DNA of 35,932 bases, taken from the NCBI GenBank assembly GCA_009937505.1, contig JAACFJ010000007.1, positions 1-35,932 on the forward strand, given 5' to 3'. The DNA comes from Gammaproteobacteria bacterium. GTDB lineage: Bacteria; Pseudomonadota; Gammaproteobacteria; Steroidobacterales; Woeseiaceae. Positions within the stretch are counted from its first letter, which is position 1. Each line of letters starts with the position of its first letter. The position numbers were made by a program, and so were the translations under genes. Of this stretch, positions 17,926 through 25,216 are shown piece after piece. The notes under the pieces are model-generated. The model saw only the letters and a list, made by a program, of their open reading frames with translations, did no database searches and had not been told where the DNA came from.

Positions 17926-18750
17926 ATGAAGGCGGATAGAAGAATAACGGCGACCGTTGCGATCGCCGCGTTCGTACTCATAAGTGCAGACGGCGCAGCC
18001 CAGGATGCCGGTGCCGACCTGCGGTTTTCGACGGGGTTTGAATACAGCACCGGCAAGTATGGCGGCACCGACGATATCGAGGAACTCTATGTCCCGTTCA
18101 CCTTTCGGGCCGGGTTCGACCGGATCGGGTTTCGCCTGACGGCACCGTGGCTCAGGGTGACCGCGCCGGAAGACACGATCGTCACCGACGCCGGTGCGGA
18201 GCCTTTGCCGGGTGATGGTGCGACGGTTACCGAGAGCGGTTTCGGCGACATCGTGGGCGCGCTGACGTTCTACGATCTGTATGTCAGCGATACAGGCAAT
18301 TTCGTCGTTGACGTCACGGGAAAGATAAAGTTCGGCACCGCCGACGAGTTGAAGGGCCTCGGCACCGGGGAGAATGACTACACTTTGCAGTTCGACGCTT
18401 ACCGTTTCTTCGACAGGCTCTCGCTGCAGGGCTCGGCCGGCTACCGGTTGCGCGGCGACCCGCCCGGAGTTGGCCTTAACGACGTGTTCCTCGCATCGGT
18501 CGGGGGCGCCTACCTGGCCTCGAACAATACGATGGTCGGTATGTATCTAGACTATCGCGAAGCGGCCATCAGCGGCAGCGACGACATCCAGGAACTCTCG
18601 GGATTCGCATCGTTCCGCCTCGGCAGGGCATGGCGCATGGAGCTCTATGCGTTCACCGGCCTGACCGACAGCAGCACGGATTTCGGTGGCGGAATATTAT
18701 TCTCGACCGACCTGAGCCAGCTTCGCGTCAGCGAGCGGCAGGACTACTGA
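17926..18750 (+). CDS. Outer-membrane beta-barrel protein (transporter-like)
   Basis: A 274-residue protein with a signal peptide (ending VLISADGAAQ) and then alternating amphipathic strands with aromatic girdles: STGFEYSTGKYGG, LYVPFTFRAGFDRIGFRLTAPWLRV, FGDIVGALTFYDLY, and FFDRLSLQGSAGYRLRG. It resembles the 'putative MetA-pathway of phenol degradation' type of outer-membrane channel, but the substrate cannot be inferred. The C-terminal strand (MELYAFTGLTDSSTDFGGGILFSTDL) is followed by a short polar tail. It probably shares a message with the secreted Gln/Arg-rich gene. Its last 54 bp overlap, convergently, the 3' end of the sortase-system kinase gene, which places it at the border of that locus. 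Confidence 0.8.
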   Translation: MKADRRITATVAIAAFVLISADGAAQDAGADLRFSTGFEYSTGKYGGTDDIEELYVPFTFRAGFDRIGFRLTAPWLRVTAPEDTIVTDAGAEPLPGDGATVTESGFGDIVGALTFYDLYVSDTGNFVVDVTGKIKFGTADELKGLGTGENDYTLQFDAYRFFDRLSLQGSAGYRLRGDPPGVGLNDVFLASVGGAYLASNNTMVGMYLDYREAAISGSDDIQELSGFASFRLGRAWRMELYAFTGLTDSSTDFGGGILFSTDLSQLRVSERQDY

Positions 18751-20757
18751 GAACCGGACGCCGCCGTCGGCGTTTTCTGCCGTAATGCGGCCGCCATGGC
18801 CCTCGGCGATGAGCTTCGCGACGTAAAGGCCTAGCCCGAGGTGCTTGTCGTTGCCGCCAGCGCGCACCGACACCATCGAGTCGAAAAGCTGCGAGCGCAT
18901 GCGCTCCGGCAGCGGTGGGCCCGGGTTGTGAACACTCAACACCAGCCCGGCGTCGCTCGATTCGAGGCCGATCCTGATCAGGTCCCCCTCCGAACTGAAA
19001 TCGGCAGCATTGTCGACGAGTTTGTCGAGCATCTGGATAAGCAGCTCGGCTGAGCCGCTTACCGTCGTTGTGGCGGGCGTGCACTCGAATTCGATCCGGC
19101 GGTCGGAGTAAACGTCTTTGTATGCCTCCACGGTCGACGACAGGACATGGCGCAGCTCGAACTGCTCGGGCTCGGCATGCTCCATGATTTCCTCGACGCG
19201 ACTGGCTTCGCTCATGGCGTTGAGGATGCGGCGTAGCCGGTTGGCGCCGTCTTTGGCGCGTGCCGTGTAGTCAGCCGATGCACCTTCGAGCGCTTCGTGC
19301 TCGAGGTTTTCGAGGGATGACGTGACGATGGCAAGCGGCGTGCGAAGTTCGTGCGACAGTTTCGATGCGAGTGAGCGCAGGTAATCGTTGTAATCCGCAA
19401 GCTGGCCGAGCACGTAGGAGAAGCTGCGAGAGAGGTCGCCGACCTCGTCGCCGGATTCGGCGCTCGGCAGTGCCGCTCGAAGGCCCGGGCCTTCGAGCGC
19501 CTCTTCCGCTGCGAGACTGAGCCGCCGGATGCGCCTCGACAGCCAGGTTGCATAACCGAGCAACGCCGCCGCCACGAGTACGGTCGCGATAAGCGTGAAA
19601 TTCATCAGGCGCGCAAGACCTTCGTTCCTGAGGCTGAGGATCGCATCGGTGCCCTGCTGCAATACGACGGCTCCGATGGTGTTGCCGTCGCCGGTGACCG
19701 GTTCGGCGACGGCGACGATGGCCCTGCCGCTGTCCAGACTACGGAACCAGCTTTCCGAGCTTCGGCCGTCGAGGGCCGCAGCGATATATGGCTGACGCTC
19801 CCGGCCACTCGGATCGGGCTCGGCAAACGCGGGCTCGGTGCCGGGTTCCACGAGGGCCTTGTAAGCGATCCGCAGCCAGTTCGAGACCGCTCCCTGTACG
19901 GGTTGTGGTGCCGTCCCGGGCGAGCCCACGGCCGCAATGCGCCAGCCGCTGCGGTCGGTTATCAGCATACGCGTCCCGGGCTGCACCAGTTTTTCTGCGA
20001 GCAAAGTCAGGTCGGGCGACGTCGTGACAAACGGCCCCGGCACCTGCCCGGCGAAACTCGCGCTGCGGACACCGGCTTCGTGCTCGCTCGAGGTATTGAT
20101 GACGTTCATGCCGAGGTGGGTACCGAGCAGGTTTGCCGGGATCCGGGCCTCAACCTGGTAGCCGCCGGCGACGTCCTGCCAGCGCGCCAGCACCGCCGGC
20201 TCGGGGGCGAAGCCGAACGAGCCTCGCAAGTAGGCGATGACCGGGCCTGGCGCTTCCGCGGAGAATATCAGCGATTCGCTCGCCATCGGCGGATTCGCAC
20301 TGATTAACACGACCCGATCCGCGTAAACCGGGCCGTCGTCGATTGCGACCGTTGACGACGACGCATACACGACATCGTTATCGGTCACCGCCGCATAGAA
20401 ATAGACGTAGCGGCCGTGCAGGCCAACAGCGACGCGGATCGGACCGTCGGCACCCCTGATCTGCCGCAGCGAGCCCGGTGGGAGGGACCAGTCGTTGACG
20501 TAGCCGTCGATCAACGGTTCGGTGTCGAGACGATGTCCATACAGCTGATCGGCGGGGGTATCGTTGCCGCCGGGCCGCGCGGGGAACTCCTCCGGGTACC
20601 GTTCCAGTGATTCCGCTACGGCGCTCGCCGTTCCCGAGAGCATCTGCTGCTGGCTCTGCCGCAGCGCCGACTCAGTCTCGCGAATGAATTCGCAGCCGGC
20701 CCACGGCAGCACGAGCGTCAGCAGGCTGACCAGTAGCAACTGCCGTTTGAGATTCAT
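18697..20757 (-). CDS. pdsS: Proteobacterial dedicated sortase system histidine kinase
   Basis: A 686-residue sensor kinase that phosphorylates the neighbouring regulator. Layout: membrane helix 1 (about residues 4-20); a long periplasmic region beginning with a CBM9/DOMON-like module (PLIDGYVNDW at 81-90, strands to about 235); a second periplasmic part; membrane helix 2 (about 386-406); HAMP; the HisKA box with His469 in KLSHELRTPLAIV; and the ATPase domain with the N box at Asn583 (LDKLVDNAADFSSEGD) and the G2 box DKHLGLGLYVAKLIAEGHGG. The architecture and its position beside regulator, VIT/VWA target and sortase match the marine-proteobacterial dedicated sortase kinase family. The CBM9-like sensor suggests a carbohydrate or envelope signal (inference). 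The regulator gene ends 13 bp before it. Confidence 0.92.
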   Translation of the reverse strand: MNLKRQLLLVSLLTLVLPWAGCEFIRETESALRQSQQQMLSGTASAVAESLERYPEEFPARPGGNDTPADQLYGHRLDTEPLIDGYVNDWSLPPGSLRQIRGADGPIRVAVGLHGRYVYFYAAVTDNDVVYASSSTVAIDDGPVYADRVVLISANPPMASESLIFSAEAPGPVIAYLRGSFGFAPEPAVLARWQDVAGGYQVEARIPANLLGTHLGMNVINTSSEHEAGVRSASFAGQVPGPFVTTSPDLTLLAEKLVQPGTRMLITDRSGWRIAAVGSPGTAPQPVQGAVSNWLRIAYKALVEPGTEPAFAEPDPSGRERQPYIAAALDGRSSESWFRSLDSGRAIVAVAEPVTGDGNTIGAVVLQQGTDAILSLRNEGLARLMNFTLIATVLVAAALLGYATWLSRRIRRLSLAAEEALEGPGLRAALPSAESGDEVGDLSRSFSYVLGQLADYNDYLRSLASKLSHELRTPLAIVTSSLENLEHEALEGASADYTARAKDGANRLRRILNAMSEASRVEEIMEHAEPEQFELRHVLSSTVEAYKDVYSDRRIEFECTPATTTVSGSAELLIQMLDKLVDNAADFSSEGDLIRIGLESSDAGLVLSVHNPGPPLPERMRSQLFDSMVSVRAGGNDKHLGLGLYVAKLIAEGHGGRITAENADGGVRFSVVLPLADAKLAQVGRE

Positions 20758-20770
20758 CAGGGCTTCGCGG

Positions 20771-21463
20771 TTAGTCCGCTATCCAGCGGTAGCCCATGCC
20801 GTAGACGGTTTCGATGCAGCCGAAGTCGGCGTCGACGGCCTGGAACTTGCGTCGAATACGCTTCACGTGGGATGTGATCGTGTTGTCGTCGAGCACGGCC
20901 TGTGCAGCGTCCATGAGCTGCTGCCGATTCTTGACGTGGCCAGGGTAACGCGCCATCGCGTGCACCAGCCAGAACTCCGTCAGCGTCAGGCCGACCGGAA
21001 TGCCCTGCCACTGTACGGTCATCCTGTCGGTATCGATCTCCAGGCTGCCGCGGGTGATGCGCCCGCCCTCTGCCTGCGGTTTCTGCATTGCGTCGAGACG
21101 GCGAAATAACGCTGCGATTCGCGCCATCAGGTGCGGGAGGCTGATGTCCTTGGTGAGGTAGTCGTCGGCGCCCAGGCGCAGTCCGGACACCGCATCGAAC
21201 TCGCTGTCCCGTGCAGTCAGGAAGATGATCGGCAGGTCTGCCGACTGAGCCCGCAGTTCCCGGCACAGTTCGAAGCCGCCTTCGACGTCGTCCTTCAGGT
21301 TGATGTCGATGACGACGAGGTCGGGCAGCCTTGACGCAAAGGCTTCCAGAGCCGGGGCGCGCGAATCGTACGCGTCCACGGCGTAACCCTCGCGGCGAAA
21401 AGCCGCCGCGTAGTTGTCGCGGATTGCCGCCTCGTCTTCGACGATCGCTATGCGTTTGGCCAA
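20771..21463 (-). CDS. pdsR: Proteobacterial dedicated sortase system response regulator
   Basis: A 230-residue OmpR/PhoB-type regulator. The receiver domain (residues 1-120) has the acidic pair Glu9-Asp10 and Glu11 (IAIVEDEAAIR), phosphoacceptor Asp53 (LVVIDINLKDD) and the conserved Lys in DDYLTKD. The C-terminal winged helix (about 140-228) shows TLTEFWLVHAMARYPGHVKNRQQLMDA and the recognition helix HVKRIRRKFQ. The start is set at a TTG (21463): GGGGGA stands 6 bases before it and the protein then begins directly with KRIAIVEDE as in homologs. An upstream TTG at 21490 lacks that support. It is cotranscribed with the kinase gene (13-bp gap) and divergent from the sortase target gene. Direct repeats in the shared promoter are a likely binding site. 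Confidence 0.92.
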   Translation of the reverse strand: MAKRIAIVEDEAAIRDNYAAAFRREGYAVDAYDSRAPALEAFASRLPDLVVIDINLKDDVEGGFELCRELRAQSADLPIIFLTARDSEFDAVSGLRLGADDYLTKDISLPHLMARIAALFRRLDAMQKPQAEGGRITRGSLEIDTDRMTVQWQGIPVGLTLTEFWLVHAMARYPGHVKNRQQLMDAAQAVLDDNTITSHVKRIRRKFQAVDADFGCIETVYGMGYRWIAD

Positions 21464-21483
21464 ATCGAATCCCCCGGAACCTG

Positions 21484-21520
21484 GCCACAATTTGCCACAT
21501 TACGCCGGTGCATTGCCATG
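21484..21520. promoter_or_regulatory. Tandem direct repeats with ~10-bp period, candidate PdsR binding site
   Basis: GCCACA at 21484 and again at 21494, then weaker copies GCCGGT at 21504 and GCCATG at 21515, fall on the same helix face. They lie in the 121-bp region between the divergent regulator and target genes. OmpR/PhoB-family regulators usually bind direct repeats spaced about 10-11 bp, which makes the adjacent regulator the natural candidate. The link is inferred. Confidence 0.5.
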
Positions 21521-21584
21521 CCGTCGTCCGTGGCGCGACGTATTGGATTGTTTGAATCACCGTAGCGCTGCCGGGAGACCCGTA

Positions 21585-23636
21585 ATGTCACAACAAAAAG
21601 CACTGATGATAATGGTCGTTGCGATTGCCTGGCTGTGGATGCCTGTCGCAACGGGCGAGGAATGGCGGCCGGCAGACGTACAGTCCGGCACGCTGCTCCT
21701 GAAAATGCAGGCGGGGATCGTCGCGGCGACCCGCACGAACACTGAAGTCACGATGACCATAAGCGGCCTCGTTGCACGCGTGTCGGTCCGCCAGGAATTT
21801 CGCAATGAAGGCGGAGAGTGGGTCGAGGGCATCTACGTATTTCCATTGCCGGACGAGGCGGCGGTCGATCGCATGCGGCTGCATATCGGCGAGCGTTTTA
21901 TCGAGGGAGAAATCCGGGAGAAGGAAAAGGCGAGGAAGGACTATGAGCGCGCACGTAGCGAAGGCAGGAAGGCCAGCCTCGTCGAACAGCAGCGCCCGAA
22001 CCTTTTCACGACGTCCGTGGCAAACATAGCGCCGGGGGAACGGGTCGTTGTCGAAATCGAATACTTCGAAGACCTGCATTACGACAATGGCACCTTCGCT
22101 ATCCGTTTTCCCATGACCCTGACGCCTCGCTATATTCCGGGCGCGCCGCTTCCCGACCGGAAGGGCAGCGGCTGGTCGCCCGATACGATACGGGTGAGCG
22201 ACGCATCCTTCATTACGCCGCCGCAGGTGACGGAATCTCGCGACCATAAGATCTCGCTGCGTGCCAGCATCGATGCCGGGATGCCGCTGGAGATCGTTGC
22301 CAGCCGATATCACCCGGTGGACGTTTCAGAGAGCAACAGCCGGTACACGGTATCGCTGGCCAACGACTCGGTTCCGATGGACCACGACTTCGAGCTGTTA
22401 TGGCGGCCGGTGCCCTCTGCCGTGCCGCGCGCAATGGTGTTCAGCGAGACCATCGAAGAGCAGCCTCACTATTTGCTCATGGTCGTACCGCCCGACGCCG
22501 CGAAGGATGTGCCGCTGTCCATGCCGCGCGAGCTGCTTTTCGTCGTGGATACTTCCGGGTCCATGCATGGCGTCTCGATCGCCCAGGCAAGAAAAGCCCT
22601 GGGACAGGCTCTCGATGGTTTGAGCGCCAATGATCGCTTCAACATCATCGAGTTCAACTCGGCGACAAGGGCGCTTTTTCACCAGAGCGTTGCGGCCGAC
22701 GCCGCAAACGTCGCTCATGCACGGAATTTCGTGCAGGGGCTCGAGGCAAACGGTGGTACCGAGATGCGGCCGGCCCTCAGGCTCGCGCTGGATTCGGCGG
22801 CCGTCGAATCGCACCTGCGGCAAATCGTGTTCATCACCGACGGGAGTGTCGGCAACGAAGAAGAACTCTACGAGATGATCGAGGCGCGACTCGGCAATGC
22901 ACGGTTGTTTACGGTGGGTATCGGTTCCGCACCCAACAGCTGGTTCATGCGCAAGGCGGCAGAACTCGGACGCGGGACCTTCGTCGTGATCAGCGCACTA
23001 CACGAGGTCGGCGAGAAGATGGATCGCTTGTTCGACAAGCTCAGGAATCCGCAGGTTACGAACATTAATGTCAGCTGGCCGGGCGGCACGGTAATGGAGA
23101 CTTATCCGGACACCGTGCCCGATCTTTATCTCGGCGAGCCCGTTACGGTCAGGGCGAAGGCGGCAGTACCTTTCCTGCCGGGTTCTGCGGTCCGTGTCAG
23201 CGGGGATTCGGCTGCCGGGGCATGGACCCGCGATCTACCGCTGGAAAGCGGCGAGGACAATCCGGGTATCGGTGCGCTCTGGGCGCGGGCGAAGATCGCT
23301 GCGCTTCACGACGAGGAGCGGCGGGGCGCAGATCCCGAGCTAACCCGGAAAGCGGTCATCGATACCGCGGTTGCCCACCATCTCGTCAGCAAGTACACGA
23401 GCCTGGTCGCGGTTGACAAGACGCCGGTGCGGCCCGCCGGCGATCTGCTCGCGAGGGAACCGGTGCCGAACCTGCTGCCTTACGGTCAAAGCATGAACGC
23501 GATATTCGGTTTCCCGGCGACCGCGACGAACGCGCCCGTACTGCAGCGGCGCGGCCTGCTGATGTTATCCGTGGCCCTGCTGTTGCTCGGCGCGGGAACT
23601 TTGCGGCGGAGCGTAAACCGTGCGCGGCTGGCCTAG
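21585..23636 (+). CDS. Marine proteobacterial sortase target protein (VIT + VWA)
   Basis: A 683-residue surface protein, the dedicated substrate of the neighbouring sortase. A signal peptide (MSQQKALMIMVVAIAWLWMPVATGEE) is followed by a VIT domain (about residues 35-185; VRQEFRNEGGEWVEGIYVFPLP, NIAPGERVVVEIEY). A von Willebrand A domain comes next, with a complete MIDAS motif, Asp322-x-Ser324-x-Ser326 in VVDTSGSMHG, and FITDGSVGNE. The C-terminal sorting region is FPATA (643-647), a hydrophobic helix (LLMLSVALLLLGAG) and a basic tail (RRSVNRAR). The pentapeptide differs from canonical LPXTG. The ATG at 21585 has GGGAG 7 bases upstream and directly begins the signal peptide. The sortase gene overlaps its 3' end if the GTG start there is used. 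Confidence 0.93.
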   Translation: MSQQKALMIMVVAIAWLWMPVATGEEWRPADVQSGTLLLKMQAGIVAATRTNTEVTMTISGLVARVSVRQEFRNEGGEWVEGIYVFPLPDEAAVDRMRLHIGERFIEGEIREKEKARKDYERARSEGRKASLVEQQRPNLFTTSVANIAPGERVVVEIEYFEDLHYDNGTFAIRFPMTLTPRYIPGAPLPDRKGSGWSPDTIRVSDASFITPPQVTESRDHKISLRASIDAGMPLEIVASRYHPVDVSESNSRYTVSLANDSVPMDHDFELLWRPVPSAVPRAMVFSETIEEQPHYLLMVVPPDAAKDVPLSMPRELLFVVDTSGSMHGVSIAQARKALGQALDGLSANDRFNIIEFNSATRALFHQSVAADAANVAHARNFVQGLEANGGTEMRPALRLALDSAAVESHLRQIVFITDGSVGNEEELYEMIEARLGNARLFTVGIGSAPNSWFMRKAAELGRGTFVVISALHEVGEKMDRLFDKLRNPQVTNINVSWPGGTVMETYPDTVPDLYLGEPVTVRAKAAVPFLPGSAVRVSGDSAAGAWTRDLPLESGEDNPGIGALWARAKIAALHDEERRGADPELTRKAVIDTAVAHHLVSKYTSLVAVDKTPVRPAGDLLAREPVPNLLPYGQSMNAIFGFPATATNAPVLQRRGLLMLSVALLLLGAGTLRRSVNRARLA

Positions 23637-24201
23637 GACGAAGGGAGGCTGGGTGATGGCCTGCGTACTTTGCCTCGGATTCTGGCAGCTCGGCGAAGGG
23701 GCCTATATTCCCGCCAAGGCCTGGCTCGCGCAGGAACTGATGCAACGCGCATGGGAGCGTGCTGCGGAAGGCAGTGAGCGACCGGCGCCCTGGCCGTGGG
23801 CGGATACCTGGCCGGTCGCGCGGCTCAGGGCGCTGGGTGGAGACATCGACCTGATCGTCCTCGCCGGCGGATCGGGACGCACACTGGCATTCGGCCCCGG
23901 GCACCTGAGCGCAAGTGCATTGCCCGGCAAGCCCGGCAACGCCGTGATCGCAGGGCATCGGGACACTCATTTCAACTTCCTGCAGCGCCTTGCTGTCGGC
24001 GAGTCGCTCGTGGTCGAGACGGTGGACGGGCAGTCGCACCTCTACCAGGTCGTGCATATCGACGTGGTGGATTCACGCCGCAGCAGCCTGCTGCTCGATA
24101 CAGACGAGAGCGTGCTCAGCCTTGTCACCTGTTATCCATTCGACGCCCTGGAGCCGGGCGGCTCGATGCGCTACGTGGTCACCGCGAGGATGCTGTTCTG
24201 A
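23620..24201 (+). CDS. Class GN sortase
   Basis: A 193-residue transpeptidase that should cleave the sorting signal of the adjacent VIT/VWA protein and anchor it in the Gram-negative envelope. An N-terminal membrane helix (VMACVLCLGFWQLGEGAYI) is followed by KAWLAQELMQRAW and PWPWADTWPVARL, both characteristic of the GN class. The catalytic triad is His113 in AGHRDTHF, Cys171 in LVTCYPF and Arg184 in SMRYVV. Two starts compete. The GTG at 23620, inside the target gene's last codons, gives a basic N-terminus suited to topology. The ATG at 23656 has the stronger ribosome site (AAGGGAGG). The 3' end overlaps the convergent NUDIX gene by 23 bp. With the target gene it forms a two-gene operon. Confidence 0.93.
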   Translation: MRGWPRTKGGWVMACVLCLGFWQLGEGAYIPAKAWLAQELMQRAWERAAEGSERPAPWPWADTWPVARLRALGGDIDLIVLAGGSGRTLAFGPGHLSASALPGKPGNAVIAGHRDTHFNFLQRLAVGESLVVETVDGQSHLYQVVHIDVVDSRRSSLLLDTDESVLSLVTCYPFDALEPGGSMRYVVTARMLF

Positions 24202-24721
24202 GTGCGGAAACCCTGAGGATCGCGGCGACACTGATGGCGTCCGTGATCTCGCCGTCATTGACGAGCCGAACGGCCTCATCCAGCGGCAGCCTGCGGATCT
24301 CCAGGTCTTCAGTCTCTTCGAACTCGGTCTCGCCCTGGGTCAGTCCTTCGGCGATGTAGACGATGCCGACTTCATCGGTGATCGAGTTGCTGGTGTGCAG
24401 CCGCATCACCTCGGACCAGCGCATGGCGGTCAGGCCCGTTTCTTCCCTGAGTTCCCGTTTCGCGGCAACGAGGGGCGACTCGTCGAGCGGCGCGCCACCC
24501 ATGGGCAACTCCCAGGAATATTCGCCCAGCGTGTAGCGTTGCTGGCCGACGAGCCACGTGCTGCCGTCATCATCCAGCGGCATGATCGCGATGGCGCGAT
24601 TCTTGAAGTGCACGTAACCGTAGTGATTCTTGCCGCCACCGGGATTGATGACGTGGTCTTCACGGACCTCCATCCAGGGATTCTCGTAGACGGTACGTGA
24701 GTCGAGTTGCTTCCAGCTCAT
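24179..24721 (-). CDS. NUDIX hydrolase (ADP-ribose pyrophosphatase-like)
   Basis: A 180-residue hydrolase of nucleoside diphosphate derivatives. A canonical Nudix box runs from Gly75 to Leu97: G, five residues, Glu81, seven residues, Arg89-Glu90, then Glu93-Glu94 and Gly96-Leu97. The N-terminal strands (SRTVYENPWMEVREDHVINPGGG, YGYVHFKNRAIAIMPLDDDG, WLVGQQRYTLGEYSWELPMGG) resemble ADP-ribose or sugar-nucleotide pyrophosphatases. The exact substrate is unknown. The ATG (24719-24721) overlaps the SRPBCC stop codon in an ATGA arrangement, so translation is probably coupled. It runs convergently into the sortase gene with 23 bp of shared coding sequence. Confidence 0.93.
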   Translation of the reverse strand: MSWKQLDSRTVYENPWMEVREDHVINPGGGKNHYGYVHFKNRAIAIMPLDDDGSTWLVGQQRYTLGEYSWELPMGGAPLDESPLVAAKRELREETGLTAMRWSEVMRLHTSNSITDEVGIVYIAEGLTQGETEFEETEDLEIRRLPLDEAVRLVNDGEITDAISVAAILRVSALRTASSR

Positions 24722-25170
24722 ACAGTGCGCTCCGCTTGCTGCGTTTCGGCAAACAGTTTGAAGTTGTTCATCATGTCTTCGTTACGTTTTCGAATCGTTC
24801 CGGCGAAGAAGATGCTGAGAAAGCGGAAGATGCCCTTGAACGAATGGTTCCCATACCTGGCCCAGCGCGTGCAGCCATTACCGGCGTCTTCGAAGTGGTT
24901 GACGATGAGTGCATTGCCCACGTCCGACTCGTAGGTGCCGGCCATGAAATGTGGCTCGCGCCGCTCGGTTACGGTTTCGGTGAGCGTTACCTTGCGGCCG
25001 TTTTCATTGTAGACCAGCTCGGCAACGGCACCGGGTTGACCGTCTTCGCCGCTCTTGCGCGTGAACGACTCGAGCGCCGGCTGCCAGGCCTTCATATTGG
25101 CGGGGTCGTCGAAGGCCGCCCATACTGCGCCCTGGTCGGCGTCGATGACGATGTCGTGCCTGAACTTCAT
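24718..25170 (-). CDS. SRPBCC (START/polyketide-cyclase-like) family protein
   Basis: A 150-residue protein of the SRPBCC helix-grip superfamily, which binds hydrophobic ligands. It begins MKFRHDIVIDADQGAVWAAFDDPANMKAWQPALESFT, the usual N-terminal strand-helix pattern of these proteins. The middle holds beta strands (GRKVTLTETVTERREPHFMAGTYES, NALIVNHFEDAGNGCTRWARYG), and a long C-terminal helix follows (IRKRNEDMMNNFKLFAETQ). The ATG at 25170 is used; the frame continues upstream but into the promoter of the divergent MATE gene. It is coupled to the NUDIX gene through a 4-bp overlap. Ligand and role unknown. Confidence 0.88.
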   Translation of the reverse strand: MKFRHDIVIDADQGAVWAAFDDPANMKAWQPALESFTRKSGEDGQPGAVAELVYNENGRKVTLTETVTERREPHFMAGTYESDVGNALIVNHFEDAGNGCTRWARYGNHSFKGIFRFLSIFFAGTIRKRNEDMMNNFKLFAETQQAERTV

Positions 25171-25187
25171 GTTCGCAGCCCACTCTA

Positions 25188-25202
25188 ATTGCGTTTCGCA
25201 AT
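25188..25202. promoter_or_regulatory. Inverted repeat in the 46-bp divergent promoter of the SRPBCC and MATE genes
   Basis: ATTGCG-ttt-CGCAAT is a perfect 6+6 repeat placed between the two divergent start codons (25170 and 25217). The space is so short that any protein bound here would affect both promoters. It could be a small operator; no regulator gene adjoins it. Confidence 0.4.
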
Positions 25203-25216
25203 GATAACCTTGCCCG

